A DNA stretch of 64,000 nt from Meghimatium bilineatum (lineage: Eukaryota > Mollusca > Gastropoda > Stylommatophora > Philomycidae). The DNA lies in assembly GCA_034231615.1 (NCBI GenBank), contig CM067316.1, forward strand, positions 28,606,214-28,670,213. Reading direction: 5' to 3'. The notes beneath the pieces were generated by a model. That model was not told the DNA's origin and ran no database searches. It saw only the letters and a program-made list of their open reading frames with translations. Both the position numbers and the translations under genes were made by a program. The stretch's first letter is position 1. Every line of letters begins with the position of its first letter. Shown here in pieces: positions 55,496 to 64,000 of this stretch.

Positions 55496-57394
55496 ATGCC
55501 GAAGAGAAAATGTTTTTTCCAAGAAAACTATTCGGAAGAATGGTCTTTCATAAAACAAGGTAGAAGTGAGAATGAAGCAGAATGCAAAATATGTCAATGT
55601 TACATTTCTATCGCGCATGGTGGGAGAACTGACATAACAAAACATATAGGAAGTGTAAAACACAAATCTAGAATGTATTCTGCAAACACTTCACGTACTA
55701 TGGACAATTATTTTTTGACTAAATCGTCAGAGCAAGGTAAATTAGTGGCAGCGACAGAACTGACAATGTGTTATCATATTGTAAAACATCATATGTCTTT
55801 CAAGTCAATGGACTGCATAACTAAGCTAAACTCAAAACTGTTTAAAGATTCTCAAACTGCACAAAATGTGGAGCTCGGAAGAACTAAAACAACAGCAATA
55901 GTAAAGTCAGTATTAGCACCTGACACTACGAGGCAATTGTGTAATGAACTTGCTGGTGTACACTACTTTGGTATTGCTACCGACGCAAGTAATCACAATG
56001 CTGAAAAAATATTCCCATTAATTGTTCAGTATTTCACTCCAGCGAATGGTATGACTGTAAAATTACTTAAACTGTGTTCTTTACCAAATGAAACATCCTC
56101 TGAAATAAGCAAGTATTGTATCGAGGCTTTAGAAGAAAACAACATTGATAAGAACAAGTGTATTGCGTTTTGTGGCGATAATGCAAACTGTAATTTTGGT
56201 GGAATACGGCGTGCTGGCACCAACAATGTGTTCGCGAGATTGAAAAGTGAACTTAATGAAAATCTTCTTGGAATTGGATGCCCTGCTCATATGATTCATA
56301 ATTCTGTAAAGACAGCCGCCGATGTTTTGAGTGTTGATGTGGAAACAACAATAATTAAATTATTCAATTACTTCTCTATATATACTGTACGAACGAAGCG
56401 ATTAAAAGAATTTTGTGAGTTCGTGGAATTAGAGTATCATGCATTATTGTCACACACAAAAACAAGGTGGTTATCACTTTTAGCTGCAGTAGACAGAGTA
56501 TTAAAATTGTATGACGCCCTGCAATCATTCTTCTTATCTGAAGAAAAAGCACCTAAAGTTTTGCTAACATTATTTCAAAATCCGTTAAGCGTGCCATATC
56601 TATGGTTTGTCCATAGTCAGATGAGCGTGTTTGAAAGACAAATACTTAAGTTGGAAAAGACTGATATCAGTGTAATAGAGGTAGCAGTAATTTTGAAGGA
56701 TACCCTCAGGTTAATAAATGAACGTAAAGAAGAAAGATTTATCCCTATAAAGGTGAAGTCTATTCTTAAAAGAATAGAAAATGAAGTGTCTACAGATGAT
56801 ATTGAGAAACGTTATGCTGAGGTGGATGAATTTTATGAAACAGCGGCCGCTTATTTGCAAAAGTGGATGACGCATTTGAATGAATTTTCCACCATCTTTA
56901 CTTGGATGCTACTAGACTCTAAACCAGAATGGACTGCAGTTCAGGGAACATTAATGTTTCTACAAGACAAAGGTGTGTCAATAGATGATTCATTGTTGTT
57001 TGATCAGTTCACATATTTGAAAGAGTTTATTGAATTAGAACTTTGTAAAAATGGAGATAGATGGAATAGTAAATCATGTCAGGAGAAATGGACGTTTTTC
57101 TTAAGACAATGTAAATGTGCGGATCAGTATTCCCAGTTATTACATTTATGTGAATTCATCTTCAGCGTTCCAGGACACAATGCTAATGTGGAAAGAATAT
57201 TTTCTTTAATGAATGTGCAGTGGACAGATGAACGAAATCGGTTGCACGTAGCAACTGTTGAAGCAATAATGAAATGTGTGTTTAATTATAAACTTAGCTG
57301 CACCGAGTTTTATGACTACGTAATCCAGCGACAAGATCTTCTCACTCAGAGTCTGAAGTCAGACAAATATGAGATGCAGCCGACACCGACTTAA
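55496..57394 (+). CDS. hAT transposase with N-terminal BED finger
   Basis: 632 residues, uninterrupted. I start at the ATG at 55496; two codons upstream in frame begin with TTG and are not needed. A BED-type zinc finger is at residues 16-56 (W16, C30, C33, H50, H56). The RNase H-like catalytic core has D163 ('FGIATDASNH'), D228 ('CIAFCGDNANCNFGG') and the family's 'GIGCPAHMIHN' C-x2-H motif at about 260. A helical insertion domain separates it from E566 ('GHNANVERIFSLMN'), which lies in the C-terminal hAT dimerisation region ('LLHLCEFIFSVPG'). The DDE residues are all present. hAT transposases excise and reinsert DNA by hairpin-forming cut-and-paste. The closest known types are ZBED/SCAND3-like hAT proteins, judged by motifs only. 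Confidence 0.93.
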   Translation: MPKRKCFFQENYSEEWSFIKQGRSENEAECKICQCYISIAHGGRTDITKHIGSVKHKSRMYSANTSRTMDNYFLTKSSEQGKLVAATELTMCYHIVKHHMSFKSMDCITKLNSKLFKDSQTAQNVELGRTKTTAIVKSVLAPDTTRQLCNELAGVHYFGIATDASNHNAEKIFPLIVQYFTPANGMTVKLLKLCSLPNETSSEISKYCIEALEENNIDKNKCIAFCGDNANCNFGGIRRAGTNNVFARLKSELNENLLGIGCPAHMIHNSVKTAADVLSVDVETTIIKLFNYFSIYTVRTKRLKEFCEFVELEYHALLSHTKTRWLSLLAAVDRVLKLYDALQSFFLSEEKAPKVLLTLFQNPLSVPYLWFVHSQMSVFERQILKLEKTDISVIEVAVILKDTLRLINERKEERFIPIKVKSILKRIENEVSTDDIEKRYAEVDEFYETAAAYLQKWMTHLNEFSTIFTWMLLDSKPEWTAVQGTLMFLQDKGVSIDDSLLFDQFTYLKEFIELELCKNGDRWNSKSCQEKWTFFLRQCKCADQYSQLLHLCEFIFSVPGHNANVERIFSLMNVQWTDERNRLHVATVEAIMKCVFNYKLSCTEFYDYVIQRQDLLTQSLKSDKYEMQPTPT

Positions 57395-57594
57395 GAAGCT
57401 GCAAATCAAGGTAAACATGTTTTTTTATTAATTAAAAAAATTACTGGTACAGGTATTAGAATTATAATGTAATAATAATTAGTCTATGTGTGTGCTATCT
57501 CTGACTTTTCCTATGGCTATTATGCTTTACATGATGTGTCCCGCTTTCGCGTCTAAAAAAGTACCATTTGTCCCGCTTTCTGCTTCGAAGGTTC

Positions 57595-57605
57595 TGGCAA
57601 CCCTA
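57595..57605 (-). repeat. hAT right terminal inverted repeat
   Basis: TGGCAACCCTA, the inverted complement of the left end. Confidence 0.95.
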
Positions 57606-58413
57606 CTCTCACCCACACTTTTCTTGGTATCAATTACCTAGTTGCTGAACTACCACACGGGATCAAAGTGGCAATGTATGCTGACGACCTGATGATCTGG
57701 TGCACGGAGGAACATGCGACAGTGGCCACTCAAAAAAATACAAAGAGCTATCGATGTCCTAACCTTATGGGCAAATAAATGGTGCATCAGCATTAACACA
57801 GATAAGTGTAGCACAACACTCTTTACCCTCTCACCAAAACAAAATGCCGGTCATATCAAGATAGATGGAGAAATTTTGAAAGAACGCAAAAAACCCACAT
57901 ACCTCGGAGTTACCTTCGATGATAAGCTGACATGGAAGCAGCACATAAACAAAGCAACAACAAAATCCAGGTGGAAGTTAGCTATCCTGAGTAACGTTTA
58001 CCAGCAAGGCATAAGACCACACCTGGAATATGGTTCACCTGCGTAGTGTCCTTCATCAAACACCACATTACAAGGTCTAGATAAAGTGCAAAACCAGGCG
58101 CTCATGATAATGTTGGTTGGTTGCTGAACCAGCGGTCGATGGGCTCATGCCCTTTGACCCAATGCCATTGTGTGATATATGCATGTGTTTGTGAGCTGTT
58201 TTTTCTCTCAATATAATGTGTTCCATTTATCTGGCCATGGAGGAAGAATCATTTTCCTAATGCCATCTAGCGCTGGGCATTCAAAAAGGTGGTGATCAAC
58301 AGTTTCTTAGGGATGAGTGCACATTCGGCACCCTGGAGTGTGTTGTGGCTGTATTCTGCTCAGGTGATTGTTAAACTGTAAATGTTGTGTGCGCAGTCTG
58401 AAGATGATACTCT

Positions 58414-58580
58414 CAGGGCCGGTCTTAGGCCATTGCAACCTATGCTGCCGCATTGGGCGCTGCACTTCATAGGCCCATAAATTAATATTAGAATTTATTT
58501 TATTATCCTCTTCCCTACCCAGACTGGGCCCCGCACAATCCGTTTTGCATTGGGCCCCACAATTGTTAGGGCCGGCCCTG
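58414..58580. mobile_element. 167-bp hAT-type MITE inside E
   Basis: Ends are inverted: CAGGGCCGGTCTTAGGCC on the left and, complemented, CAGGGCCGGCCCTAAC on the right. It is flanked by the 8-bp duplication GATACTCT (58406-58413 and 58581-58588). No coding capacity. The CAGGGCCGG start and 8-bp target site are typical of non-autonomous hAT elements. Its ends differ from the hAT at 54.8 kb, so that transposase is probably not its mobiliser. Confidence 0.92.
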
Positions 58581-60183
58581 GATACTCTGGTCTTTCCTTG
58601 CCCGGAGGTTGATGTTGTCTTTAGGATGTGGGCTGGTCATATATTTATAGATTTCTCTCCCAGTGTTTCCCATGGCCCATCTGGTCATCCAATTTTCTTT
58701 GATCACAGATTTCAACATAATTTTAACTGTGTGAATGGTTGTTTGTGTATATGGCTGTTCTTGTTGTGCTCCCTTCTTTGCTAGTCTGTCTGCCTTGTAA
58801 TTTCCAGGTGTGTTTGAGGCCAGGAATCCACTGCATAACAATGTTGACTTCATAAGATGTAACCAGCTGGTTTGCATGGTGATATATTTCAATTATCTCA
58901 GGTTTACAATGTCCATCATATTCTAGTGCTTGAATAGCAAACATAGAGTCTGTAAAAATAACAATGTTTTGGACTTTTGATGGGAAGGCATCAAATATGG
59001 TCTTCAGGTGGTACAAGGAAATTTTTAGTGCTGTTATTTCAGCTTCATAGTTAGAACATATCTTCCCACAGGCATCAAACAACTCATCGGATGTTTTGTC
59101 TGGATATTCTATATAGACACCATAACCAGCTTTGATGATGGCTTTGAAGGCAGACCCATCAGTATATATATAAGTATATCCATCAGTATATCCATTGTTC
59201 TGGGTAGGTGTCTATTGTTTTCTGTGTTGTTTTCATAAGACTTACTGGGTCGGAACTTTTTGTTGCATTATCTCTTAATTGTGTCTTGATTTCCGATAAT
59301 TAAAACTTGCGTGTGGTGGTAAATATTTTTCTACTCTTTACAGTTCTTGTCTCTTGTCTGGGAAATGATAGCTGTCTTTTATTTCATTGACATGGCTAAG
59401 GACTGACTTTTGCTTTAATCTATAGTTTGGTTGCCAGTTTTCTACAAGTTGTTTATTTGGGTGGTCTTTGTTCTTTCTTTTGCTTCTTTCATAAGTTTCC
59501 ATTGCAGCCATATCTCCATATCTCGCATCTCAAGGGGTTCTACATTTGTATGTATTTCACATTGGTGTAGATCTCATTGCTCCACTAATAGGCATAGCGC
59601 ATTGTTCTGCACTCTTTCTAGAGATTCTACATTTGTCTAGGAACATATTGTGAGGAGTGCACTGTTGTATTCTAAAGCAGAGCCTATGTACCCAAGATAT
59701 AATCCTCTAATGGTATCCTTGTCTAATCCCCAAGATGTGCCTGTGAATCTTTTCAGTATTTGTAATCGTTTAAGTGCTTCAGTTTTGATATTTTCAAGTG
59801 ATGCTGATCAAGCGTGATTCCAAGATATGTGGGATATTCTTCTATTGCCAATTTCTGTGTCCAACCATAGACTGATATTTTCTTTGGCTACTTTATGACT
59901 TTTGGTAAAGATGGTATAGACAGTTTTCTCACAGTTTACTTTCGCTTCCATGTTTGACAATACTCGTGTAGTCTTCTTAAATGTCCAATTAGTCTTTTGG
60001 TTGCACTTTCAACATTCTCATGGCTCTGCCTTATTGTTAGGTCATCAGCATAGAGGGTTTTTTCCAGCTTTAACATGTTTGGCAAGGTCATTAATGTAAA
60101 TGAGAAATAGGGTGCAGCTCAAAGCAGAACCTTGTGGTAAGCCTTCCTCTATAACTTCTTTAGATGACATTGCATCATTTATC

Positions 60184-60407
60184 TATGTCTATGAGGAAGC
60201 ACGTTGTTCATTGATTGTACACTCTGTAAGTACAGTAGCCATTTTGTTTTTTGTGCTGCGCATGCGCAAGGTACAGCTAGCGCCATCTAGCGAACATAAA
60301 CATAAAGTTCTATGATGATATCAACTATAAACAGCTTTAGAAACCACCTACTGCATTTTCCTGCCATCCAACATCAATTTGTGACTTACTTATTGACTCC
60401 CCCTCGT
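60184..60407 (-). mobile_element. Mariner-like 5' fragment with transposase N-terminus
   Basis: An insertion in the E RT between 'LYNWI' and 'NDAMSSKEV', with ATTTATC on both sides (60177-60183 and 60408-60414). On the minus strand it begins ACGAGGGGGAGTCAATAAGT, like a mariner terminal repeat. About 145 bp later it has ATG with 'MATVLTECTINEQRA', the start of the helix-turn-helix of mariner transposases (SETMAR-like wording). The reading then stops. The rest of the transposase and the 3' terminal repeat are absent. Confidence 0.75.
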
Positions 60408-60822
60408 ATTTATCCAATTATATAGTTTTCCACAAATTCCCACCTCAATCATCTTCATCAAGAGGCCCTTTCTCCATACTCGATCATAAGCCTGTTGAAA
60501 GTCAAAGAAGATGGCTACAGTGTGTTTGTTTTCCTGGAATTCATCATGGATTTTCTGTGTCAACCTAAATAGTTTGTCTTCTGTGAAACTGCCTTTTCTG
60601 AAGCCAGCCTGTTCATGGCAGAGAATATTTGAGCTCTCGAGGAACCAGTAAAGTCGTACGTTAACCATTATTTCTGCTAGTTTCCCAAGACATGATGTTA
60701 GTGATATAGGGCGGTAGCTTTGGTGTTCATCTGGAGGTTTGTTAGTTTTCATGTAGGAAAAGATGTGAGCCTTTCTCCAGGATTTAGGCAGTCTTCCGTT
60801 TCTCCTGGTCATATTTATTCAA

Positions 60823-63000
60823 GGAGACTTTCTGAATCATATTCAGTGAATCACATGCATGGGAATAAGTTTACGATTCCAGGCAGTAAAGTTACGGTGA
60901 ATACTTTCATAGTTAGACTGCTCGTTGTTGCGTAAAGGCACAACTAGCTTCGTGTACTGTTTTCACTTTTGATCTGACAGTAAGGGCCCATGCGCATCAC
61001 TGGTGACAGATGACCGACCCGTCCGTGTAAATCATATCTGAATCATCGGCATTCTCAGACCTCGGCATCCACACTTACGTGGCTGTGTTTCCTGCACTCT
61101 CTGTTGAGTGTAATGACGGTCTTGACTCGCTCTTGAAATAACGTATGAATACATGAATAGGTATCCATTCCTCGCCATGACGCGTCTTCTGGGACGCAAA
61201 TATGTTTAACGGTATCCTCGGCCTGACCCATCCACGATTTTCCTCTCTTGAGCCAACTTCCCTTCACAAGAGGGAGCTCGCTGTGTAGTGGGTTGTCTAT
61301 GTCAGAGCTCGCTCTAAGGTATCTACTGGCACGCCACATGTCAATTCTATGAAATATGCTCGAAAAGTCAAGAAGAAATCTCATAGCCACATAGGGTGTG
61401 TCCCTTGTGCATCCAAGAATGATCCGCATCGCTTCGTTTTGAATCCTCTCCAGCCTCTCAATATGTGTGTGACTGGCGGTGATAGTAGCGCCTGTATATT
61501 CAATGACAGGGAGGACAAGAGCCTCGTATAAGACTACGAGCTGTGTTTGTTTAGTGTCAGTCGCTGTCATTACTTAAAGCTGAAAGTCCTCTGCGGGCCT
61601 TAGCGATAACATGATCAAAGTGTTCCCGGAAACACAGACTACAATCAAATCGTACGCCCAGGTATTGTAAGGATGAGGTCCTGATTATATCGTACCCTCT
61701 CATCTCCACAGTCGGTGTCACAGATCCTACGATGTGATTGTTATGAGTGAACCGTGTAACCGCAGCCTTCTCTTGGTTGATCCGTGCCCCTGAACCATCA
61801 CACCAGGAGGCGATACGGTCTAGCTCTTTCTGTAGTGATCCGACAGTTTCTGTACTTTCTCTCTCCTGTCTGTATACCAGGATATCATCCGCAAAAAGCA
61901 GTGTTCTACCTCTCCCGTCGAGCTGCTGCTGTGTGTTTGCCACAGTGTAAACATTGAATAATACGGGTGAGAGGGGAGATTCCTGTGGAAGGCGTGGGCG
62001 TATTGTTATGGGTTTAGATATCCAACCGCCCGTGTGTTGCTGGGGCCCGAAAGGGGAGCAAAGAATAGCAACACTGTTTACCTTGCACTCATGTCGCAAA
62101 AGGCGACTAAGGAGGTTATGCGATGGAGTTGGTTGTCCTATCGCATATAGGTTCAGTGACCCAAAGCCATGCTGAAGTCGGATGTGTCAGGCCGAAAGGC
62201 GCAGATATCACAGCAATGCTGTAAACCATGGCACAACGCATTCCGTTCTCCGGACTACATCCTGTTAATCTGCAGGAGTTTGAGAACGAACGCAGAAGAA
62301 GAAGATGTCCAACAACCGCACTGAGAGCCACCTTCCTCTCGAGCAACACCGCTGATATCCATCTTACGACAAAAAGGTCAACATTAAAGAGCAAGAACGT
62401 GTTGATGAGGTATTCGAACAGCACTCTATTATACGCGTACTCCATGTCAATCGCGACAGCACGTTTCCAAACCTGCATGGAAGCCCTCGAATACATCGTA
62501 GGCGAAAATAGAGGCATTGCGCCATGTTTCTTTTCGGCGTCTGTATCCCCCGAGCGTGCCCGGAAAGATGCGACACTCTTCCAGTTCTCGAGCGAGGTGC
62601 TGTGCTACAATATTCTCAATCAGCTTGCCTATGGTGTTCTGCATCGTTATGATTCGGTAGCCGCTGATCTGGGCGTGGTTTTTTTTAAGGGGGGGGGGGC
62701 TTCTTTAGTGACAATAGGTGCTATGCAGCCATTCTTCCTTGATGTTACCGTTCTTGATGCTTCCGTTAAACTCGCCAACCAGGTCGTTTATGTTACTCTC
62801 CTTAAGGATGATCTTGTGGACTGTTATACCACAGATGTTCAGTTGTAGGATGTTAAGCGAAGATTTTGTTTTATGACAATCTTGGCTCTGCTGGTTCTCC
62901 CTCCAAGATTTTCTCGGTTTAATGTTTTGGTGCTTGTGCAGGTGCTGTTACTGTGTTGTGTATTGTGCATGTCGGCGTTTGTGTTGTTTTGAATGTGTTC
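60823..63000 (-). mobile_element. I/R1-like element G3, reverse, decayed
   Basis: From about 62850 down: an endonuclease start 'LNILQLNICGI', a deletion, then 'NGNIKEEWLHS', 'YRIITMQNTIGKLIENIVAQ', 'LGGYRRRKETWRNASIFAYD', 'AIDMEYAYNRVLFEYLIN', 'FVVRWISAVLLERKVAL', repeat I, 'RPRLPQESPLSPVLFNVYT', 'LLFADDILVYRQ' (61880s), 'LQYLGVRFDCSLCFREHFDH', 'ERIQNEAMRIILGCTRDTPY', RNase H 'MIYTDGSV' (about 61030) and a degraded 'DSLNMIQKVSLNK' at about 60835. The 3' end is lost at the junction with E. It is the third G copy in the window. Confidence 0.8.
62075..62308 (+). mobile_element. SINE-like repeat I inserted in G3
   Basis: It splits the G3 RT between 'ALSAVVGH' and 'QQHTGGWISKPITI'. It starts near CTTGCACTCATGTCGCAAAA and ends in an AGAAGAAGAAG tail at about 62305. 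Part of it (62175-62290) recurs at 45466-45580. The boundaries are approximate because I could not settle the target duplication. Confidence 0.65.
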
Positions 63001-63105
63001 CAGTACTTAATTTCTCGTCCAGAGCAGCATTGTTACCGACTGCCTGCAGCGGTCATTGATAATCGAGGCGACGTCCGATCTCGTTTGTAAATATTGTCTG
63101 CTGTA

Positions 63106-63440
63106 CTGGCATTATATTGCTGGGAAGTCTAGATTTTCGGCCTACCCCGGGCCAGAGGGAGAGAATAACTATCGCACCACTAGGATGGTAGATTTCACCC
63201 TATGCACTGTTCCGAGACACTGCAGCCAATATATGGTTCAATGTGTTCATTTCCCGCCACCAATTGCCTACTGGTTACGCCGAACTTCTCTATTGCTCCA
63301 GACATGCAACCAAATGTTAAAGTCAAAAGGATTATCACATCCTCATGTCACTGTGCCTCTATGATGGGCCTCAGCCATCAAAGCAGTGCTGTCAGTTTCC
63401 AGTGCTGTGCAGTACATCTCTGGCTCCCTCCCAACCACAG
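63106..63440 (-). mobile_element. SINE-like repeat F5, reverse, without the LINE tail
   Basis: It matches F1 in reverse from GTGGTTGGGAGGGAGCCAGA (right) to CTTCCCAGCAATATAATGCC (left, equal to F1 about 5690). It stops exactly where the E-derived tail begins in F1. It sits between G3 and the resumption of A2. Confidence 0.8.
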
Positions 63441-64000
63441 AGATACGTGTACAAAATCAAAAGGCACAAAATATGGGAGTAATGAAATCAACACCCATAG
63501 TAGAGATGCAGAAAATGGGAGGATGCAAGCACTTGGGGAACACAGAGACACAAAAGTAATAATACAAGCAGAAAAGTTACAATGCATGCCAAATAATCCA
63601 ATGAAGAAGATTCCAAAATCTAGCAATGGGACGACTAAAAAGAAGCATCTTTATCCACCAAGTTAAACGGCTCCGCAGACAACTTACAGACCTACCTGAA
63701 GTTGACAGCCCCCTAAGGTCTGTATGAGAACAAACCCCCTTGGAGTGAAAGGTATGGAATACCAATATACATTCAGACCAACGTGAAAGAAGTACTAAGC
63801 GAGGACGAACAGAACAGTGTGCAGCGAAGGACAGCCACCCTCAGTTTCATGAATGAGAAATATCCACAAGATATATTGGTCAGAGTTACACACAGATGGG
63901 TCAGCACAGAATGCACTGAGGAACGAAGGTGCAGGTGTATATATATATATATAATATCCACACAAGCCTAGAGATACAATCAGAAGGCCAACAGGGATAT

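Larger units (their letters stand above)
54838..57605 (+). mobile_element. Intact hAT transposon
   Basis: This 2768-bp element has 8-bp target duplications CTCTCACC (54830-54837 and 57606-57613) and terminal inverted repeats TAGGGTTGCCA (perfect over 11 bp, then imperfect). Removing it and one duplication restores GTCCTCTCACCCACACTTTT, as in A1 at 4443-4460. Subterminal boxes TGTCCCGCTTT recur four times on the left (54850-54945) and twice on the right (57539-57580), in the same orientation at both ends. It carries one complete transposase ORF. Confidence 0.96.
58113..60822 (-). mobile_element. Jockey-like element E, reverse, 5'-truncated
   Basis: Minus-strand order: 'RLPKSWRKAHIF', 'SYRPISLTSCLGKLAEIMVN', 'HEQAGFRKGSFTEDKLFRLT', 'FFDFQQAYDRVWRKGLLMKM', a mariner-like insertion, 'EEGLPQGSALSCTLFLIYIN', post-RT pieces ('LWLDTEIGNRRISHISW', 'LQILKRFTGTSWGLD', 'GSALEYNSALLTI'), RNase H ('YEAEITALKISLY', 'IVIFTDSMFAIQAL', 'MQWIPG', 'NYKADRLAKKG') and a C-terminal stretch to about 58570. 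The 3' UTR ends CAGCAACCAACCAAC on its own strand. Stops and frameshifts are numerous. Its 3' end matches that of repeat F1. Confidence 0.83.
52529..64000 (+). mobile_element. Jockey-like element A2, host of hAT and a nested block
   Basis: It starts with the same leader as A1 (CCCCATAGAGGCCAGC). A2 sequence covers 52529-54837, 57606-58112 and about 63470-64000, and continues past the window end. The gaps are the hAT transposon (54838-57605) and a reverse-oriented block containing E, G3 and F5 (58113 to about 63465). At 58112 the sequence stops at a point equal to A1 about 4993, and at 63473 it resumes at the next bases (GGGAGTAATGAAATC), so little or nothing of A2 was lost. Confidence 0.82.
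52634..64000 (+). pseudogene. A2 endonuclease-RT-RNase H polyprotein, broken
   Basis: A leader frame has 'FISINSHGASPVADVKAG'. Endonuclease: 'MEGAEYQMLHLKTDSTKFHL', 'RLMVRGDFNGHSQSWGYHHI'. RT: 'ISKLKMKKSSGANGVSNEMI' (54220s), 'NYRPISLTSCICKTMELIVN', 'PGRSPLT' interrupted by hAT, then 'VAMYADDLMIWC' (57670s) and 'TLFTLSPKQNAGHIKIDGEI', 'YLGVTFDDKLTWKQHINKAT'. After the nested block: 'STPIVEMQKMGGCKHLGNTE'-like sequence at 63490 and the start of RNase H ('HTDGSAQNALRNEGAG') at about 63890-63935. Many frameshifts. Confidence 0.82.

Noticed and set aside
62680-62700. G-rich run as a G-quadruplex or regulatory site (also near 27181 and 47127)
   Set aside because: They are single homopolymer runs, prone to sequencing error, without the spaced G-tracts of a quadruplex.

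Overview
This window is nuclear DNA from an animal, most likely an invertebrate. It is AT-rich, has no bacterial-style gene packing, and is dominated by non-LTR retrotransposons of Jockey/I-like (endonuclease, RT, RNase H) and L2/CR1-like or RTE-like (endonuclease, RT) type, with piggyBac, hAT, mariner and pogo-like DNA transposons and several unclassified repeats. I could not fix the species.

The one host gene I can support is the 3' part of a SPO11 orthologue (meiotic double-strand-break transesterase, TopoVIA-like) on the + strand. Four coding exons lie at 8283-8420, 16425-16501, 41837-41948 and 47450-47566. They splice in frame and give an uninterrupted 147-residue C-terminus that includes the Toprim DADPHG motif. 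A TAA stop is at 47564-47566 and AATAAA is at 47697. Upstream exons lie outside the window. The introns are about 8.0, 25.3 and 5.5 kb, and almost all of that is transposon.

Layout. 1-7.7 kb: old RT fragments and a broken Jockey-like element (A1, 1589-6796) hit by two later insertions. 8.3-16.4 kb (intron 1): non-coding DNA, an I/R1-like copy (G1), a reverse Jockey-like fragment, and one of two direct repeats that flank the second exon. 16.5-41.8 kb (intron 2): an RT element (C) split by the second direct repeat and a TA-flanked MITE; a piggyBac broken by two non-LTR insertions, including nearly intact G2; a four-level nest at 27.4-37.2 kb (K1 containing D5 containing B2 containing L); and further fragments. 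41.9-47.4 kb (intron 3): inverted-repeat element H, SINE-like F, repeat J and a reverse RT element. After the SPO11 poly(A) signal: repeat-rich intergenic DNA, then a second Jockey-like copy (A2, from 52529 to the window end). A2 carries an intact 2.77-kb hAT transposon and a reverse-strand block of other elements.

Target-site duplications read directly from the sequence date many insertions relative to one another. In several cases, removing the insertion and one duplication restores the reading frame of the interrupted element. Family letters (A, B, C ...) are labels local to this annotation.
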